Source: Moraxella caprae DSM 19149 (GTDB lineage Bacteria > Pseudomonadota > Gammaproteobacteria > Pseudomonadales > Moraxellaceae). From it: a DNA stretch of 64,000 nucleotides. The notes under the pieces were generated by a model, which saw only the letters and a list, made by a program, of their open reading frames with translations, was not told where the DNA came from and did no database searches. Below, piece by piece: positions 45,671-54,436 of the stretch. Numbering within the stretch: the stretch's first letter is position 1; every line of letters begins with the position of its first letter. Both the position numbers and the translations under genes were made by a program. The stretch is from positions 55,322-119,321 of the forward strand of contig NZ_KE384583.1 in NCBI RefSeq assembly GCF_000426885.1, given 5' to 3'.

Positions 45671-46993
45671 ATGAACTTACCTTTTTGCTCATTGTTCTGC
45701 CAGTCATCTTGGCGGTCTCTGTCCGCCCTTGTGGTGCTGTCCTTGTTGGTGAGCGCCTGCGAGCCTGTACCTGATGCCAAACTGACCGATTTGGAGAGCT
45801 TTGATGACAAGCACGAGCGAGATGGGCTGGTGCATGGCAACACGGCTGTGCGTCCGCCCACCGATGCTGATAACGCCAAAATCACCATCAATGGCGACAA
45901 CGTCACCCTTGCCACTGCTCATGTCATGGCAATCAAGTCCGAGCGTTATCAGCCTGTCTTTCGCCTAGAAGGGGTCATCATCCCCCACAAGCAGACAACC
46001 ATCTCCCTACCCCAAGATGGCAAACTTGACCGCATGCTCGTCAAAGTAGGCGATACGGTCAAGGTGGGCGACATCGTGGGCAAGTTTTATCAAGAAACCG
46101 TCACTTTTGCTGATAACCCCGATAACATCTCCGATGACAGTCTCAATGATAACCCAAGCGATGACGACACCATCGCCGATGATACGGGCAAGCCTGCTGA
46201 CAATGCCAATACCGACAAGCAAAACACAAACAAAGCAGAAAATACAAAAACATCCGAAAAATCAAAAGACCAATCCAAAAACACAGGCAAAATCAGCCCC
46301 CAAGAGCAGACTGATGACACCGATGATGAGATACCAATAACCCCCATCATCACCAAAACCCCCTTTGATGTCAAAAGTCCGATGACAGGCAAGGTAGATG
46401 CAATATTCATCAATGATAAAGACAAAACCCACCCCCAGACCACGCCTGTGCTTGTCATCTCCGATGAGCGGTTTATTAAGTTTATCAGCCCCTTGCCTGC
46501 CGACTTTGCCGATTATCTTGCCATCGGCGATGGGGTGAGTTTTGACACCGAGGATGGGCGAAGTTTTGGCGGTCAGATACAAGAGATTGCCCCCAACCCC
46601 AAAGTGCGTGGCATGATGGAAATCCACGTCGCCATTACGCCCGAACAAGTCAAAAAAGCCCAACTCACGCTTGGCGAGCGGGTCGGCGGTTATGTCAATT
46701 ATGGACAAATCGATGTGGGTGTACTTGTGCCTGCTTTTGCCATTTTTGATGATGAGCTAAACCCCATGGATTTGTCCGAGCTGACCAAACCACCCTATCG
46801 CCCTGCCACACCCCGCCCTGCATGGCTGTGGACAGTAGGACAAGATGAACGCTTGGCTTTATCCAAAATCGTCGTCATCGAATACCAACCCGAAAGCGAC
46901 CAATATCTCATCGCAGGCATTGCCTTAGATGGTTTGGTCGTTCTTGCCAACTTGCCCAAACAGGCTCATGGCGGACGAGTACGTTTAAAATAA
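45671..46993 (+). CDS. HlyD/RND-adaptor-like periplasmic lipoprotein
   Basis: 440 residues. N-terminal signal with lipobox LLVSAC (Cys about residue 30), so attached to a membrane by lipid. A biotinyl-lipoyl-like hinge (LPQDGKLDRMLVKVGDTVKVGDIVGKF, quoted as residues about 114-140) marks a membrane-fusion adaptor. It is interrupted by an Asp/Asn/Thr/Lys-rich insert (about 145-225), after which the lipoyl and barrel segments resume (VKSPMTGKVDAIFIND, GERVGGYVN). No inner-membrane pump or outer-membrane channel is adjacent. Next downstream are bfmRS-like genes. It could instead serve as a sensor. Confidence 0.7.
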   Translation: MNLPFCSLFCQSSWRSLSALVVLSLLVSACEPVPDAKLTDLESFDDKHERDGLVHGNTAVRPPTDADNAKITINGDNVTLATAHVMAIKSERYQPVFRLEGVIIPHKQTTISLPQDGKLDRMLVKVGDTVKVGDIVGKFYQETVTFADNPDNISDDSLNDNPSDDDTIADDTGKPADNANTDKQNTNKAENTKTSEKSKDQSKNTGKISPQEQTDDTDDEIPITPIITKTPFDVKSPMTGKVDAIFINDKDKTHPQTTPVLVISDERFIKFISPLPADFADYLAIGDGVSFDTEDGRSFGGQIQEIAPNPKVRGMMEIHVAITPEQVKKAQLTLGERVGGYVNYGQIDVGVLVPAFAIFDDELNPMDLSELTKPPYRPATPRPAWLWTVGQDERLALSKIVVIEYQPESDQYLIAGIALDGLVVLANLPKQAHGGRVRLK

Positions 46994-47116
46994 TCCATAG
47001 GTTGTCATCCGCCCTAATCTCACAATCATCTGTAACAATAGTTACAAAGAGTGGGTAAATGTAGGCAAAATCGGCTAAAATACACCCCGTCATTTTAATT
47101 AAATAACAATTTACCC

Positions 47117-47144
47117 CTTGCCAAAGTGAATAAATATTGGCAAG
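47117..47144. promoter_or_regulatory. 8-bp inverted repeat upstream of the response regulator
   Basis: CTTGCCAA (47117-47124) and TTGGCAAG (47137-47144) are perfect inverted repeats with a 12-base spacer, 76 bases before the bfmR-like start. This could be a binding site for the regulator itself or a relic; no T-run follows. Confidence 0.4.
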
Positions 47145-47219
47145 ATATAGCCATGATTTTTTCGCCCTTATTTTTGGGTTTTTTATAAAAGATAATTTAA
47201 ATACTATTTGACATAAGGC

Positions 47220-47948
47220 ATGACCATGACCAAGCAAATCCTACTCATCGAAGACGACCCAGATTTGGCAGAGCTTATCAGCGACTATCTGTCCATGAAC
47301 TATTATGAAGTTCATCACGCCCCCACCGCCCAAGAAGGGCTTGACCTACTAGAAGCCAAAGAGCGTGATATTAACCTTATCGTGCTTGACCTAATGCTCC
47401 CTGACATGGACGGCATGCAGGTCTGTCAAAAGGTGCGAGCCTCCAAGAATGTGATGATTAATAAAGTGCCAATCGTCATGCTCACCGCCAAGGGCGACAC
47501 CACCGACCGTGTGCTGGGCTTAGAGATGGGGGCGGACGACTACATCGCCAAGCCGTTCGAGCCCCGTGAACTGCTCGCTCGTATCCGTGCGGTGCTACGC
47601 CGTCATGAGACCCCCAATCAAGCCGACACCAATTCAGGCAGTCTGACCTTTGGGCGTTTGACGGTATTCCCCGACAGTCATGAAGTGACCATTGATGATA
47701 AAATCGTCCGTCTGACCACACACCAATTCCAGCTCCTGCACTACTTTGCCACCCATGCCGGCAAAGTGCTAAACCGTGAACAGCTCTGGCAAGCCATGCC
47801 AAACGATGACAGCTCTGAGAACATCGACCGTGCCATTGACGTTCATATCTCACGCCTTAGAGCCTTGATTGAAGACAATCCCCGTCAGCCCAAACGTATC
47901 ATTACCGTGCGTGGCGTGGGTTATCAGTTCGCCACCGACCAAGTATAA
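47220..47948 (+). CDS. bfmR: OmpR-family response regulator (BfmR-like)
   Basis: 242 residues. Receiver domain with LLIEDDPDLAEL and phosphoacceptor Asp in LIVLDLMLPDMDG (about residue 57), and a C-terminal winged helix (LTTHQFQLLHYFATHAGKVL, VDVHISRLR-type pattern IDVHISRLRALIED). Paired with the kinase 126 bases downstream. Closest by memory is Acinetobacter BfmR, which governs envelope and biofilm genes; the exact orthology is not proven. Confidence 0.85.
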   Translation: MTMTKQILLIEDDPDLAELISDYLSMNYYEVHHAPTAQEGLDLLEAKERDINLIVLDLMLPDMDGMQVCQKVRASKNVMINKVPIVMLTAKGDTTDRVLGLEMGADDYIAKPFEPRELLARIRAVLRRHETPNQADTNSGSLTFGRLTVFPDSHEVTIDDKIVRLTTHQFQLLHYFATHAGKVLNREQLWQAMPNDDSSENIDRAIDVHISRLRALIEDNPRQPKRIITVRGVGYQFATDQV

Positions 47949-48074
47949 TCACCACCAGACATCCAATTCCTATGGGATTGGATGTTTATTTTTTATGGCA
48001 GTTTAGCAAATACACCAGCCAAACCAATACCCTGTTAGACTGCCATGTTATTTTAAATCCACCTGCTACTATCC

Positions 48075-49769
48075 ATGCCCCACAGAAACAACCCACCGCC
48101 CAGCTTTGGTTTTCGCTCGCTGTTTGCACGGCTGTTTATCAGCGTGTTTTTGGCGATTATCGCCTTTGCCATTGCCATGATTTTGCTTGCCCAGCTTGTC
48201 CATAACAACTCCGACAGCATGAAATCCAAAGTCATCGCAGGGCAAATCGTGGGGCAAATTGACCCTTTTTTGGTTGAAGTGGATAAGCTAAGCAAAGACA
48301 ATAACCGCTTGCAAGCCCGTTTTATCCTTGCCGTGGTCAAAAAAAGCTTTGATATTTTTGATGAAAGCCTAAACGCCAAAATCGGACTCTACGACCCCAG
48401 TCGCAGGCTTATTTTGCAGACCGAAGACACCGAACTGCCCGAACGTCTGCCCCCTACCCCATCATGGCTTGCCGAGACATTACCCACCCTATCAGGCAAA
48501 GAGCCACATCATGTCATCTTAAAGACCAGCTCGGGTTACTCGGTGTGGTATGAGAGCCGAAAACCACCCAAGGAACGTCCGTTTTTGGGCATGTTTAACT
48601 TCTTTACTGGCACGTTTTTGCTCATTCTTATCATGACGGCGGTGCTGTGGGGTATTGCCCATAACATGACGTGGCGACTCAACCAGATGAGTCGCAAGAT
48701 GGCAAAAATGGGCGATGGGGATTTTAGTGTGCGGGTCAATCAGACGGGCAATGATGAGATTGCCATGCTCGCCTATGGCTTTAACCAATCTGCCGAGAAA
48801 ATAGAGCGACTCATCAATGCCAACAGCCTACTGCTCGCCCACGCCAGTCATGAGTTTAGAACGCCGATTACTCGCATTCGCTTGCAGATTGAGATGATGG
48901 ACATGCTCACCCAAAAGCTTGACCCTGTCGACAAAGCCAAATTTGACAAGCGCGCCAATGCCATCAATCGTGACTTAACAGGGCTTAATGATTTGGTTGA
49001 GAGCATTTTATTAGTCAGCCGTCTGGACGCAGGTCATGCTCTGCAAGCCAATGAAAGCGTGGATTTGGTAGAGCTTATCAAAAGCGAATGCCAACACTAT
49101 ACCGAAGCGACGCTCTTTGCTGAGCCTGTGACGATGATGGCACAGCCCAAACTGCTGACACATTTAGTGCGTAATCTCATCAATAACGCTCTCATTCATG
49201 GCGCACCCCCTGTGGAAGTCTATGTCTATGGCTCGCCCAGTCTGGAAGAAGCAGACTTTATCCCCAAAGCACTCATCGACCTTGGCAAAGACGATGACTA
49301 CATGAACACGCCTGCCACTCATGACATCACAACCACCCACGGCAGTGACCATGATGAGCTGGCAAGCCATCTTAATGTCAATGATGACTTGCCAAAACAA
49401 ACCGAACAAATAGACAATAAAGAAGAGAGCGACAGCAAAGAGCAAACACCAACCACCCAAGATACGCCATTAGAGAAGCATACCCGTGCCTTCTTTAAAC
49501 TACTCTCTCGCAACAAAGACAAAGATGATGGCAAAAAAAGCCACCATGCCGTACTGGCAATCATCGACCAAGGAGCTGGCATTCCTGTGGATAAGCGTGA
49601 AGATATATTTAGCCCCTTTGTACGACTAAAACAGGAGAAAAAAGGCTCGGGGCTTGGGCTGTCGCTGGTCGCCCAAATCGCCGAAGCCCATGGCGGACAT
49701 ATTAGCACCGACACATGGCAGGGCAAAACTCGCTTTTTGGTGGTATTGCCGATAAATCAGGATGGTTAA
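48075..49769 (+). CDS. bfmS: Sensor histidine kinase (BfmS-like) with an insertion in the ATPase domain
   Basis: 564 residues. Two membrane segments (about residues 17-41 and 178-198) flank a periplasmic sensor, then HAMP (WRLNQMSRKMAKMGDGDFSV). The phosphorylated His lies in ASHEFRTPITR (about 259). The ATPase N-box is LINNALIHG (about 366) and the G1 box DQGAGIP only appears near 497. About 100 residues of acidic, Asp/Thr/Ser/Gln-rich sequence (about 385-485) are therefore inserted where 30-40 residues are normal. C-terminal GSGLGLSLVAQIAEAHGG is intact. Paired with the upstream response regulator. Confidence 0.85.
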   Translation: MPHRNNPPPSFGFRSLFARLFISVFLAIIAFAIAMILLAQLVHNNSDSMKSKVIAGQIVGQIDPFLVEVDKLSKDNNRLQARFILAVVKKSFDIFDESLNAKIGLYDPSRRLILQTEDTELPERLPPTPSWLAETLPTLSGKEPHHVILKTSSGYSVWYESRKPPKERPFLGMFNFFTGTFLLILIMTAVLWGIAHNMTWRLNQMSRKMAKMGDGDFSVRVNQTGNDEIAMLAYGFNQSAEKIERLINANSLLLAHASHEFRTPITRIRLQIEMMDMLTQKLDPVDKAKFDKRANAINRDLTGLNDLVESILLVSRLDAGHALQANESVDLVELIKSECQHYTEATLFAEPVTMMAQPKLLTHLVRNLINNALIHGAPPVEVYVYGSPSLEEADFIPKALIDLGKDDDYMNTPATHDITTTHGSDHDELASHLNVNDDLPKQTEQIDNKEESDSKEQTPTTQDTPLEKHTRAFFKLLSRNKDKDDGKKSHHAVLAIIDQGAGIPVDKREDIFSPFVRLKQEKKGSGLGLSLVAQIAEAHGGHISTDTWQGKTRFLVVLPINQDG

Positions 49770-49782
49770 TGCCAAGCATATA

Positions 49783-49930
49783 GCACCCAAGAAACTTTAA
49801 AATTACTACAAATACAATGATGTGTGGACGTAGGGGCGTGCTGAGCACGCCTTGTATAGTAATATCATCAAAGGGTGTGCTCAGCACACCCCTACAAACC
49901 CGTGGTAAATATCAAGTTGGTTGGGTGTAG
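49783..49930. repeat. Dispersed repeat family A, copy 4
   Basis: Starts AGCACCCAAGAAACTTT and ends AACTTGGTTGGGTGT-type, i.e. GCACCCAA and TTGGGTGT as inverted ends; GGGGCGTGCTGAGCACGCC and AGGGTGTGCTCAGCACACC are the core palindromes and CCCGTGGTAAATATCAA is near the end. Best-preserved inverted ends of the family. It is directly followed (16 bases) by a family 1 miniature element. Confidence 0.75.
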
Positions 49931-49946
49931 CACCCCATATTCCATA

Positions 49947-50167
49947 GGGCGTGTTGAACTTTGGTATTTGCAATGAAAAATGCCTGTTTAAAAAAAGCAG
50001 GGGAATCGCCCGTTTTTCAAGGAAAAAACTTGAGGTTGATAGTCATTCTATCAAGCAAGTTTTTGACTTCGAGCCACAAGATTTAGCCATTTTTCATGCA
50101 AAAATTGATTGAAACTGTTAAACTTTCATCTTATTTTATAAGAATGTTATCAATGGTAGGCACGCCC
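49947..50167 (+). mobile_element. Miniature inverted-repeat element (family 1, copy 2), in front of an Xre-type gene
   Basis: 221 bp. Left end GGGCGTGTTGAAC (49947-49959), right end degenerate (CACGCCC to 50167); TA flanks both sides, as expected for a TA target duplication. Internal GCAATGAAAAATG, a palindrome TTGATAGTCATTCTATCAA and GCCATTTTTCATGCAAAAA match the other copies; about 18 extra bases near the left (CCTGTTTAAAAAAAGCAGG, itself palindromic) explain its greater length. It ends 10 bases before the next gene's ATG. Confidence 0.78.
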
Positions 50168-50177
50168 TAATAACCCC

Positions 50178-50429
50178 ATGAAAAAATCCAATCAAACACC
50201 CCATTTATATCGCCTAATCTTCGCCCAAAACATGAGGCAACTTCGGCGTATCAAAGAGTTCTCCCAAGAAGAGCTGGCATTTCAGGCAGGCATCAGCAAA
50301 ACTTATGTTTGTGAGATTGAAAATGGTGGACGGGCGGTATCCATCGACCTGATGGGGCAGATTGCCGACGCCCTAGAAACTCCGCTGGATAAATTACTCA
50401 TAGAGCAAGATTTAACCAAGATGTTTTAA
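50178..50429 (+). CDS. Small Xre-type HTH regulator
   Basis: 83 residues, mostly one helix-turn-helix domain (NMRQLRRIKEFSQEELAFQAG, ISKTYVCEIENGGRAVSI), like phage repressors and restriction controller proteins. No adjacent modification or toxin gene is visible, so the target is unknown. The ATG has no clear ribosome site, and its upstream region is entirely miniature-element DNA, so the element must provide its promoter or a translation context. Confidence 0.85.
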   Translation: MKKSNQTPHLYRLIFAQNMRQLRRIKEFSQEELAFQAGISKTYVCEIENGGRAVSIDLMGQIADALETPLDKLLIEQDLTKMF

Positions 50430-50460
50430 GTAAACGCTTTTGAAAAATATTCAAGCATAA

Positions 50461-50491
50461 AAAATCGCCCGACATGACTGTGGGCGATTTT
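50461..50491. terminator. Bidirectional intrinsic terminator
   Basis: AAAATCGCCC (50461-50470) and GGGCGATTTT (50482-50491) pair perfectly between the converging Xre-type and hydroxylase genes. Confidence 0.85.
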
Positions 50492-50517
50492 GTGGTATTT
50501 ATCATCAAACCAAAACA

Positions 50518-51357
50518 TTAACTCTCACGTCTGTAAGGACGTTCACGCACCCATTTGGTGGCGATAAATTTCACACCTGTAATGACAGGTACACCTGCAT
50601 GCAAGGTCAGTTTGTCTACATCCCCCTGCTCGTCTACATCAGCAAAGAACACCGCACCACCCTTTTTGGGCTTGACTTCCATACCCACACTGGGAAATGA
50701 CGTTCCGCCCCCTGCCTGCACATCTGACAGATACATCACACAAGTGCCGACACGCTGCCCGCCTACTTCCAAATGCTTGCGACCGCCCACGCTGTCACCA
50801 AAATAATCAAAATGTGGACGGTATTCTCCGCCTTTTTGATAACGCAGTACCTGCAAACCCTCGCCATTTTCCACAGGCCAGTTTAGCAGGGTCGCCAATC
50901 GTCTCTCCACGCGGTCAATGACCTCAAACTCACCCAAAGTGAACTGGGCGTTATCACTACTGCGGTGAGCGTGCAGACGTGAATTACCCGTTTTGTCATC
51001 AACAACCTTACCACGCTCCAACCTACCATCCGCCAATGCAATCAGCTCATCGCACTCCGCCTGTGTGAGCAGGTTGTCAAACACCACCACTCGGGGCGAT
51101 TTTAGAGTGCAGACCACCTGCACGACATGCCCATCAATATCAACAAAATTCTCATCATCATTGGTGATATTTGGACGTATGGCAGGCAGATACTTGCTTG
51201 GCAATTTTTTATTGTCTGCCAAAACTTTTGCGATGCTGGCAGGGCTACACCCCCGCTCAATGTTAGTCTCTATCCACGCTCTCCAACTGTCATCAAGTGT
51301 CAAGCTCAATGCCAGTAAGTCTTCATGAGTTAATGATGAAAAGACAGATGATGTCAT
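50518..51357 (-). CDS. Prolyl-4-hydroxylase-like 2-oxoglutarate/Fe(II) oxygenase
   Basis: About 279 residues from ATG at 51357, preceded by AGGAGTATTC; the longer frame upstream overlaps infB antisense and is rejected. The iron-binding facial triad is visible: YRPHFDYFGD (His-x-Asp about residues 180-182) and LTLHAGVPVITG (distal His about 252), with Lys of TGVKFIATKWVRE for 2-oxoglutarate. N-terminal helical domain unknown. Substrate unknown; bacterial homologues can modify EF-Tu or other prolines (family knowledge). It is convergent with the Xre-type gene. Confidence 0.85.
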   Translation of the reverse strand: MTSSVFSSLTHEDLLALSLTLDDSWRAWIETNIERGCSPASIAKVLADNKKLPSKYLPAIRPNITNDDENFVDIDGHVVQVVCTLKSPRVVVFDNLLTQAECDELIALADGRLERGKVVDDKTGNSRLHAHRSSDNAQFTLGEFEVIDRVERRLATLLNWPVENGEGLQVLRYQKGGEYRPHFDYFGDSVGGRKHLEVGGQRVGTCVMYLSDVQAGGGTSFPSVGMEVKPKKGGAVFFADVDEQGDVDKLTLHAGVPVITGVKFIATKWVRERPYRRES

Positions 51358-51387
51358 ATGAATACTCCTATTTGTGCAACTTATTAT

Positions 51388-51422
51388 CAAAAAACCGCTC
51401 ACCCTAGGGCAAGCGGTTTTTG
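51388..51422 (-). terminator. Intrinsic terminator after infB
   Basis: AAAACCGCT and AGCGGTTTT (51390-51420) with T-rich flanks, 9 bases from the infB stop; it closes the rimP-nusA-infB operon. Confidence 0.85.
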
Positions 51423-51430
51423 TCATGACA

Positions 51431-54238
51431 TCACAGGGTGCGCGCCACTTCGTGAATCTCAAAGACTTCAATCTTATCGCCAGCAGCGACTTCATAGCCT
51501 TTGACTGCCAGACCACACTCCATGCCTGCCTTGACCTCGTTCACATCGTCTTTGTAGCGACGCAAGGATTGGAGCTGTCCTGTAAAGATGACTTTATCAT
51601 CACGCAGAACACGGATGGGCTTGTTACGATAAATCGCACCCTCTTGTACCATACAGCCTGCCGCCGCCCCGAATTTGCTAGAACGGAACACTTCACGCAC
51701 CTCGGCAATACCCAAGATTTTCTCACGGTGCTCAGGGGCAAGCATGCCACTCATCGCTGCTTTGACATCGTCAATCAAGCCATAAATCACGCTATAATAA
51801 CGAATGTCAAGCCCCGCTTCATCTGCTTTACGCTTGCCGGCATTGTCAGCACGCACGTTAAAGCCAAGCAGAACCGCCTCACTAGACTCCGCCAAGATGA
51901 CATCAGACTCAGTGATGGCACCCACGCCCGAGCTAATCACACGCACTTTGACTTCATCGGTTGATAGCTCATCTAACGCACTAAGCAGGGCTTCTAGCGA
52001 ACCACGCACATCTGTTTTTAGGATAAGATTTAGGGTTTTTGCCTCACTGCCCATGTTGGCAAACATGTTTTCTAGACGCATTTTGTTTTGGCGTTCAAGC
52101 AAGCGTTCACGCTCACGAGCGATACGAAAATCCGCCACTTCACGGGCTTTTTTCTCATCAGAGACAACCAAGAACTCAGAACCTGCCATCGGAGCATCAG
52201 GCAAACCCAAAATCTCCACAGGAATAGAAGGCCCCGCCGACTTGATACGCTCACCATTCTCATCGGTCATGGCACGCACTTTGCCATAGAACTCGCCTGC
52301 CAGTACAAGGTCGCCTTGTTTTAGCGTGCCTTTTTTGACCAGTAGGCTTGCCACCGCACCACGCCCTTTGTCTAGACGAGATTCGATGACCACGCCTTGG
52401 GCAGCACCATCCACAGGGGCGGTAAGCTCCATGATTTCGGCTTGGATACTGATGGTCTCTAACAACTCATCGATGCCCATGCCTGTTTTGGCAGAGACCT
52501 TGACCAGTGACGTATCCCCACCCCAAGCGTCCGTGATGATTTCTTTGACTGACAGCTCATTTAGCACACGCTCTGGGTCAGTGGTGTCTTTATCCATCTT
52601 GTTCATGGCGATGATGATTGGTGTACCAGCCGCTCGTGCATGGTCGATGGCTTCTTCAGTCTGTGGCATAACCCCATCATCTGCCGCCACCACGATGACC
52701 ACGATGTCGGTCGCCTGAGCCCCACGTGAACGCATGGCGGTAAAGGCGGCGTGACCAGGGGTATCAAGGAAAGTAATCACGCCACGGTCAGTCCCAACAT
52801 GATACGCCCCGATGTGCTGGGTAATACCGCCAGCTTCGCCACTTGCCACTTTGGTTTCACGGATTTTATCCAGTAGTGATGTCTTACCATGGTCAACGTG
52901 ACCCATGATGGTAACGACAGGCGGACGGGTTTGGACGTTGCCTTGTTTCTCGGTGGCGGCCTCTTGTAGGTCGTCTTCTAGTTGGGTGTCAGACACAGCG
53001 ATGAAGTTATGCCCAAACTCTTCGATGACAAGGGCGGCAGTGGTTTGGTCGATGATATCGCCCTCACGCACCATCTCGCCCATTTTCATGAGCGACTTGA
53101 TGACTTCACGCACTTTGACCGCCATTTTTTGGGCAAGGTCAGACACGACAATCCCTTCACCCACTTCAACATTATGGATGATTTTTTCCACAGGCATCTC
53201 AAACTTATGTTTGCTTGCTTGTGATGATTTTAGACCACGTGACTTAGGTCTGATTTCAAGCTCTTCTTTGCCTTTTTTCTTACCGCCTTTGGCACGGCTT
53301 GAGGTACTGCTGGTACCACGCTTAATCTCACGACGCTCTTTTTCAAAAGACTCTTCTAATGCCGCTCCGACCAGACCTGCCGCCAATGGCTCATCTTTAC
53401 GCACGACCGCACTTGGCACCTCGTCTTTTTCACTATAACGATTTGCCATTTGTTTCATCTGCTCCAAAGTGCGATTTTGGGCGTCAATGGCAGCACGGCG
53501 ACGGTTTTCCGCTTCTATCTCACGCAGTTTTTGCTCTTCGGCTTCACGGGCAAGGCGAGCTTGACGCTCTTCTTCGGTCTCGCTCTTGGCAGGTTTGGCA
53601 GGTTGTTTTTTGGCTTTGTCTGTCTTGGTCTCTTTTTTGTCAGATTTTACGTCACTCTTGGCAACTGTGCCTTTTTTGACCACAGATGAGCTGACCACGC
53701 TGTCGTCTTTATCGGCTTCATCTTTTTTGGCTTTTTTGACGACCACAGACGCACTGGGCTTACTCTCGCCACCATTTGCACCGCCCGAGTTGGCGCGCAT
53801 GGCAGCCAATGTCGCCTCTTGGCGTTTGGCGGCTTCTTGTTTGGCACGCTCTTCGTTTTGTTTGGCTTCTAGGGCGGCGATGGCTTTGGCTTGTTCGGCT
53901 TCACGCTCTGCTTGGGCTTTGGCTTTTTCAGCAGATAGGTCGGGTTTTTGGATGTCAAACTGCTTTTTCTTGGCACGCACGACGTTGATGTTTTGGGCTT
54001 TGCCGGTGGTGGTGGTGATTTTTTTAGTGGTGGTGGTTTTTTGAGTCATGCCAATGCGTGTCTTTTGGGCTTGACCATGACTTTGTTTTAAAAACGCCAC
54101 GAGTGTTGCCTGCTCATCGGTTGAGACAGAATCATCTTCGCCACGAGTGGGCAGACCTGCGTCTTTTAGTTGTTTTAAAAGCACGTCAGTGGTAATGTTA
54201 GAGTCTTTTGCTAATTCTTTTACGGTTTTTGTCGCCAT
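51431..54238 (-). CDS. infB: Translation initiation factor IF-2
   Basis: GTPase that positions fMet-tRNA at the start codon. 935 residues. N-terminal IF2N ([18 protein letters not shown]), a long charged Lys/Glu/Ala linker (about residues 100-330), G1 in [12 protein letters not shown] (about 445), [17 protein letters not shown], then C-terminal domains (RVEVR-type to [22 protein letters not shown]). Third gene of rimP-nusA-infB on the minus strand; 198 bases separate it from nusA. Its beginning at 54238 has AATTTAGGTAACC before it. Confidence 0.96.
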   Translation of the reverse strand: MATKTVKELAKDSNITTDVLLKQLKDAGLPTRGEDDSVSTDEQATLVAFLKQSHGQAQKTRIGMTQKTTTTKKITTTTGKAQNINVVRAKKKQFDIQKPDLSAEKAKAQAEREAEQAKAIAALEAKQNEERAKQEAAKRQEATLAAMRANSGGANGGESKPSASVVVKKAKKDEADKDDSVVSSSVVKKGTVAKSDVKSDKKETKTDKAKKQPAKPAKSETEEERQARLAREAEEQKLREIEAENRRRAAIDAQNRTLEQMKQMANRYSEKDEVPSAVVRKDEPLAAGLVGAALEESFEKERREIKRGTSSTSSRAKGGKKKGKEELEIRPKSRGLKSSQASKHKFEMPVEKIIHNVEVGEGIVVSDLAQKMAVKVREVIKSLMKMGEMVREGDIIDQTTAALVIEEFGHNFIAVSDTQLEDDLQEAATEKQGNVQTRPPVVTIMGHVDHGKTSLLDKIRETKVASGEAGGITQHIGAYHVGTDRGVITFLDTPGHAAFTAMRSRGAQATDIVVIVVAADDGVMPQTEEAIDHARAAGTPIIIAMNKMDKDTTDPERVLNELSVKEIITDAWGGDTSLVKVSAKTGMGIDELLETISIQAEIMELTAPVDGAAQGVVIESRLDKGRGAVASLLVKKGTLKQGDLVLAGEFYGKVRAMTDENGERIKSAGPSIPVEILGLPDAPMAGSEFLVVSDEKKAREVADFRIARERERLLERQNKMRLENMFANMGSEAKTLNLILKTDVRGSLEALLSALDELSTDEVKVRVISSGVGAITESDVILAESSEAVLLGFNVRADNAGKRKADEAGLDIRYYSVIYGLIDDVKAAMSGMLAPEHREKILGIAEVREVFRSSKFGAAAGCMVQEGAIYRNKPIRVLRDDKVIFTGQLQSLRRYKDDVNEVKAGMECGLAVKGYEVAAGDKIEVFEIHEVARTL

Positions 54239-54436
54239 TGGGTTACCTAAATTTATTTGGTTATCTGATGAATGATTTTATCATAAAATGATGAATTTGG
54301 TGAAAATGGATGGGCAGGATGAGTCTTGTTCATCCCCATTTTACCCTCCATTTTTACAAGTTGCCAAATTCTCACCAACCAAATTTGGCAACGTCCTTAC
54401 GTACTCATGACAGTACGCCCCATGACGCACGCATGG

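Noticed and set aside
47482..47853. Minus-strand frame across the bfmR-like gene
   Set aside because: Antisense shadow of a strongly supported response regulator; composition is Arg/His/Trp-rich as expected for a shadow.
51358..51516. 53-residue extension of the prolyl-hydroxylase-like protein
   Set aside because: It overlaps infB and its terminator in antisense; the ATG at 51357 has AGGAG upstream.
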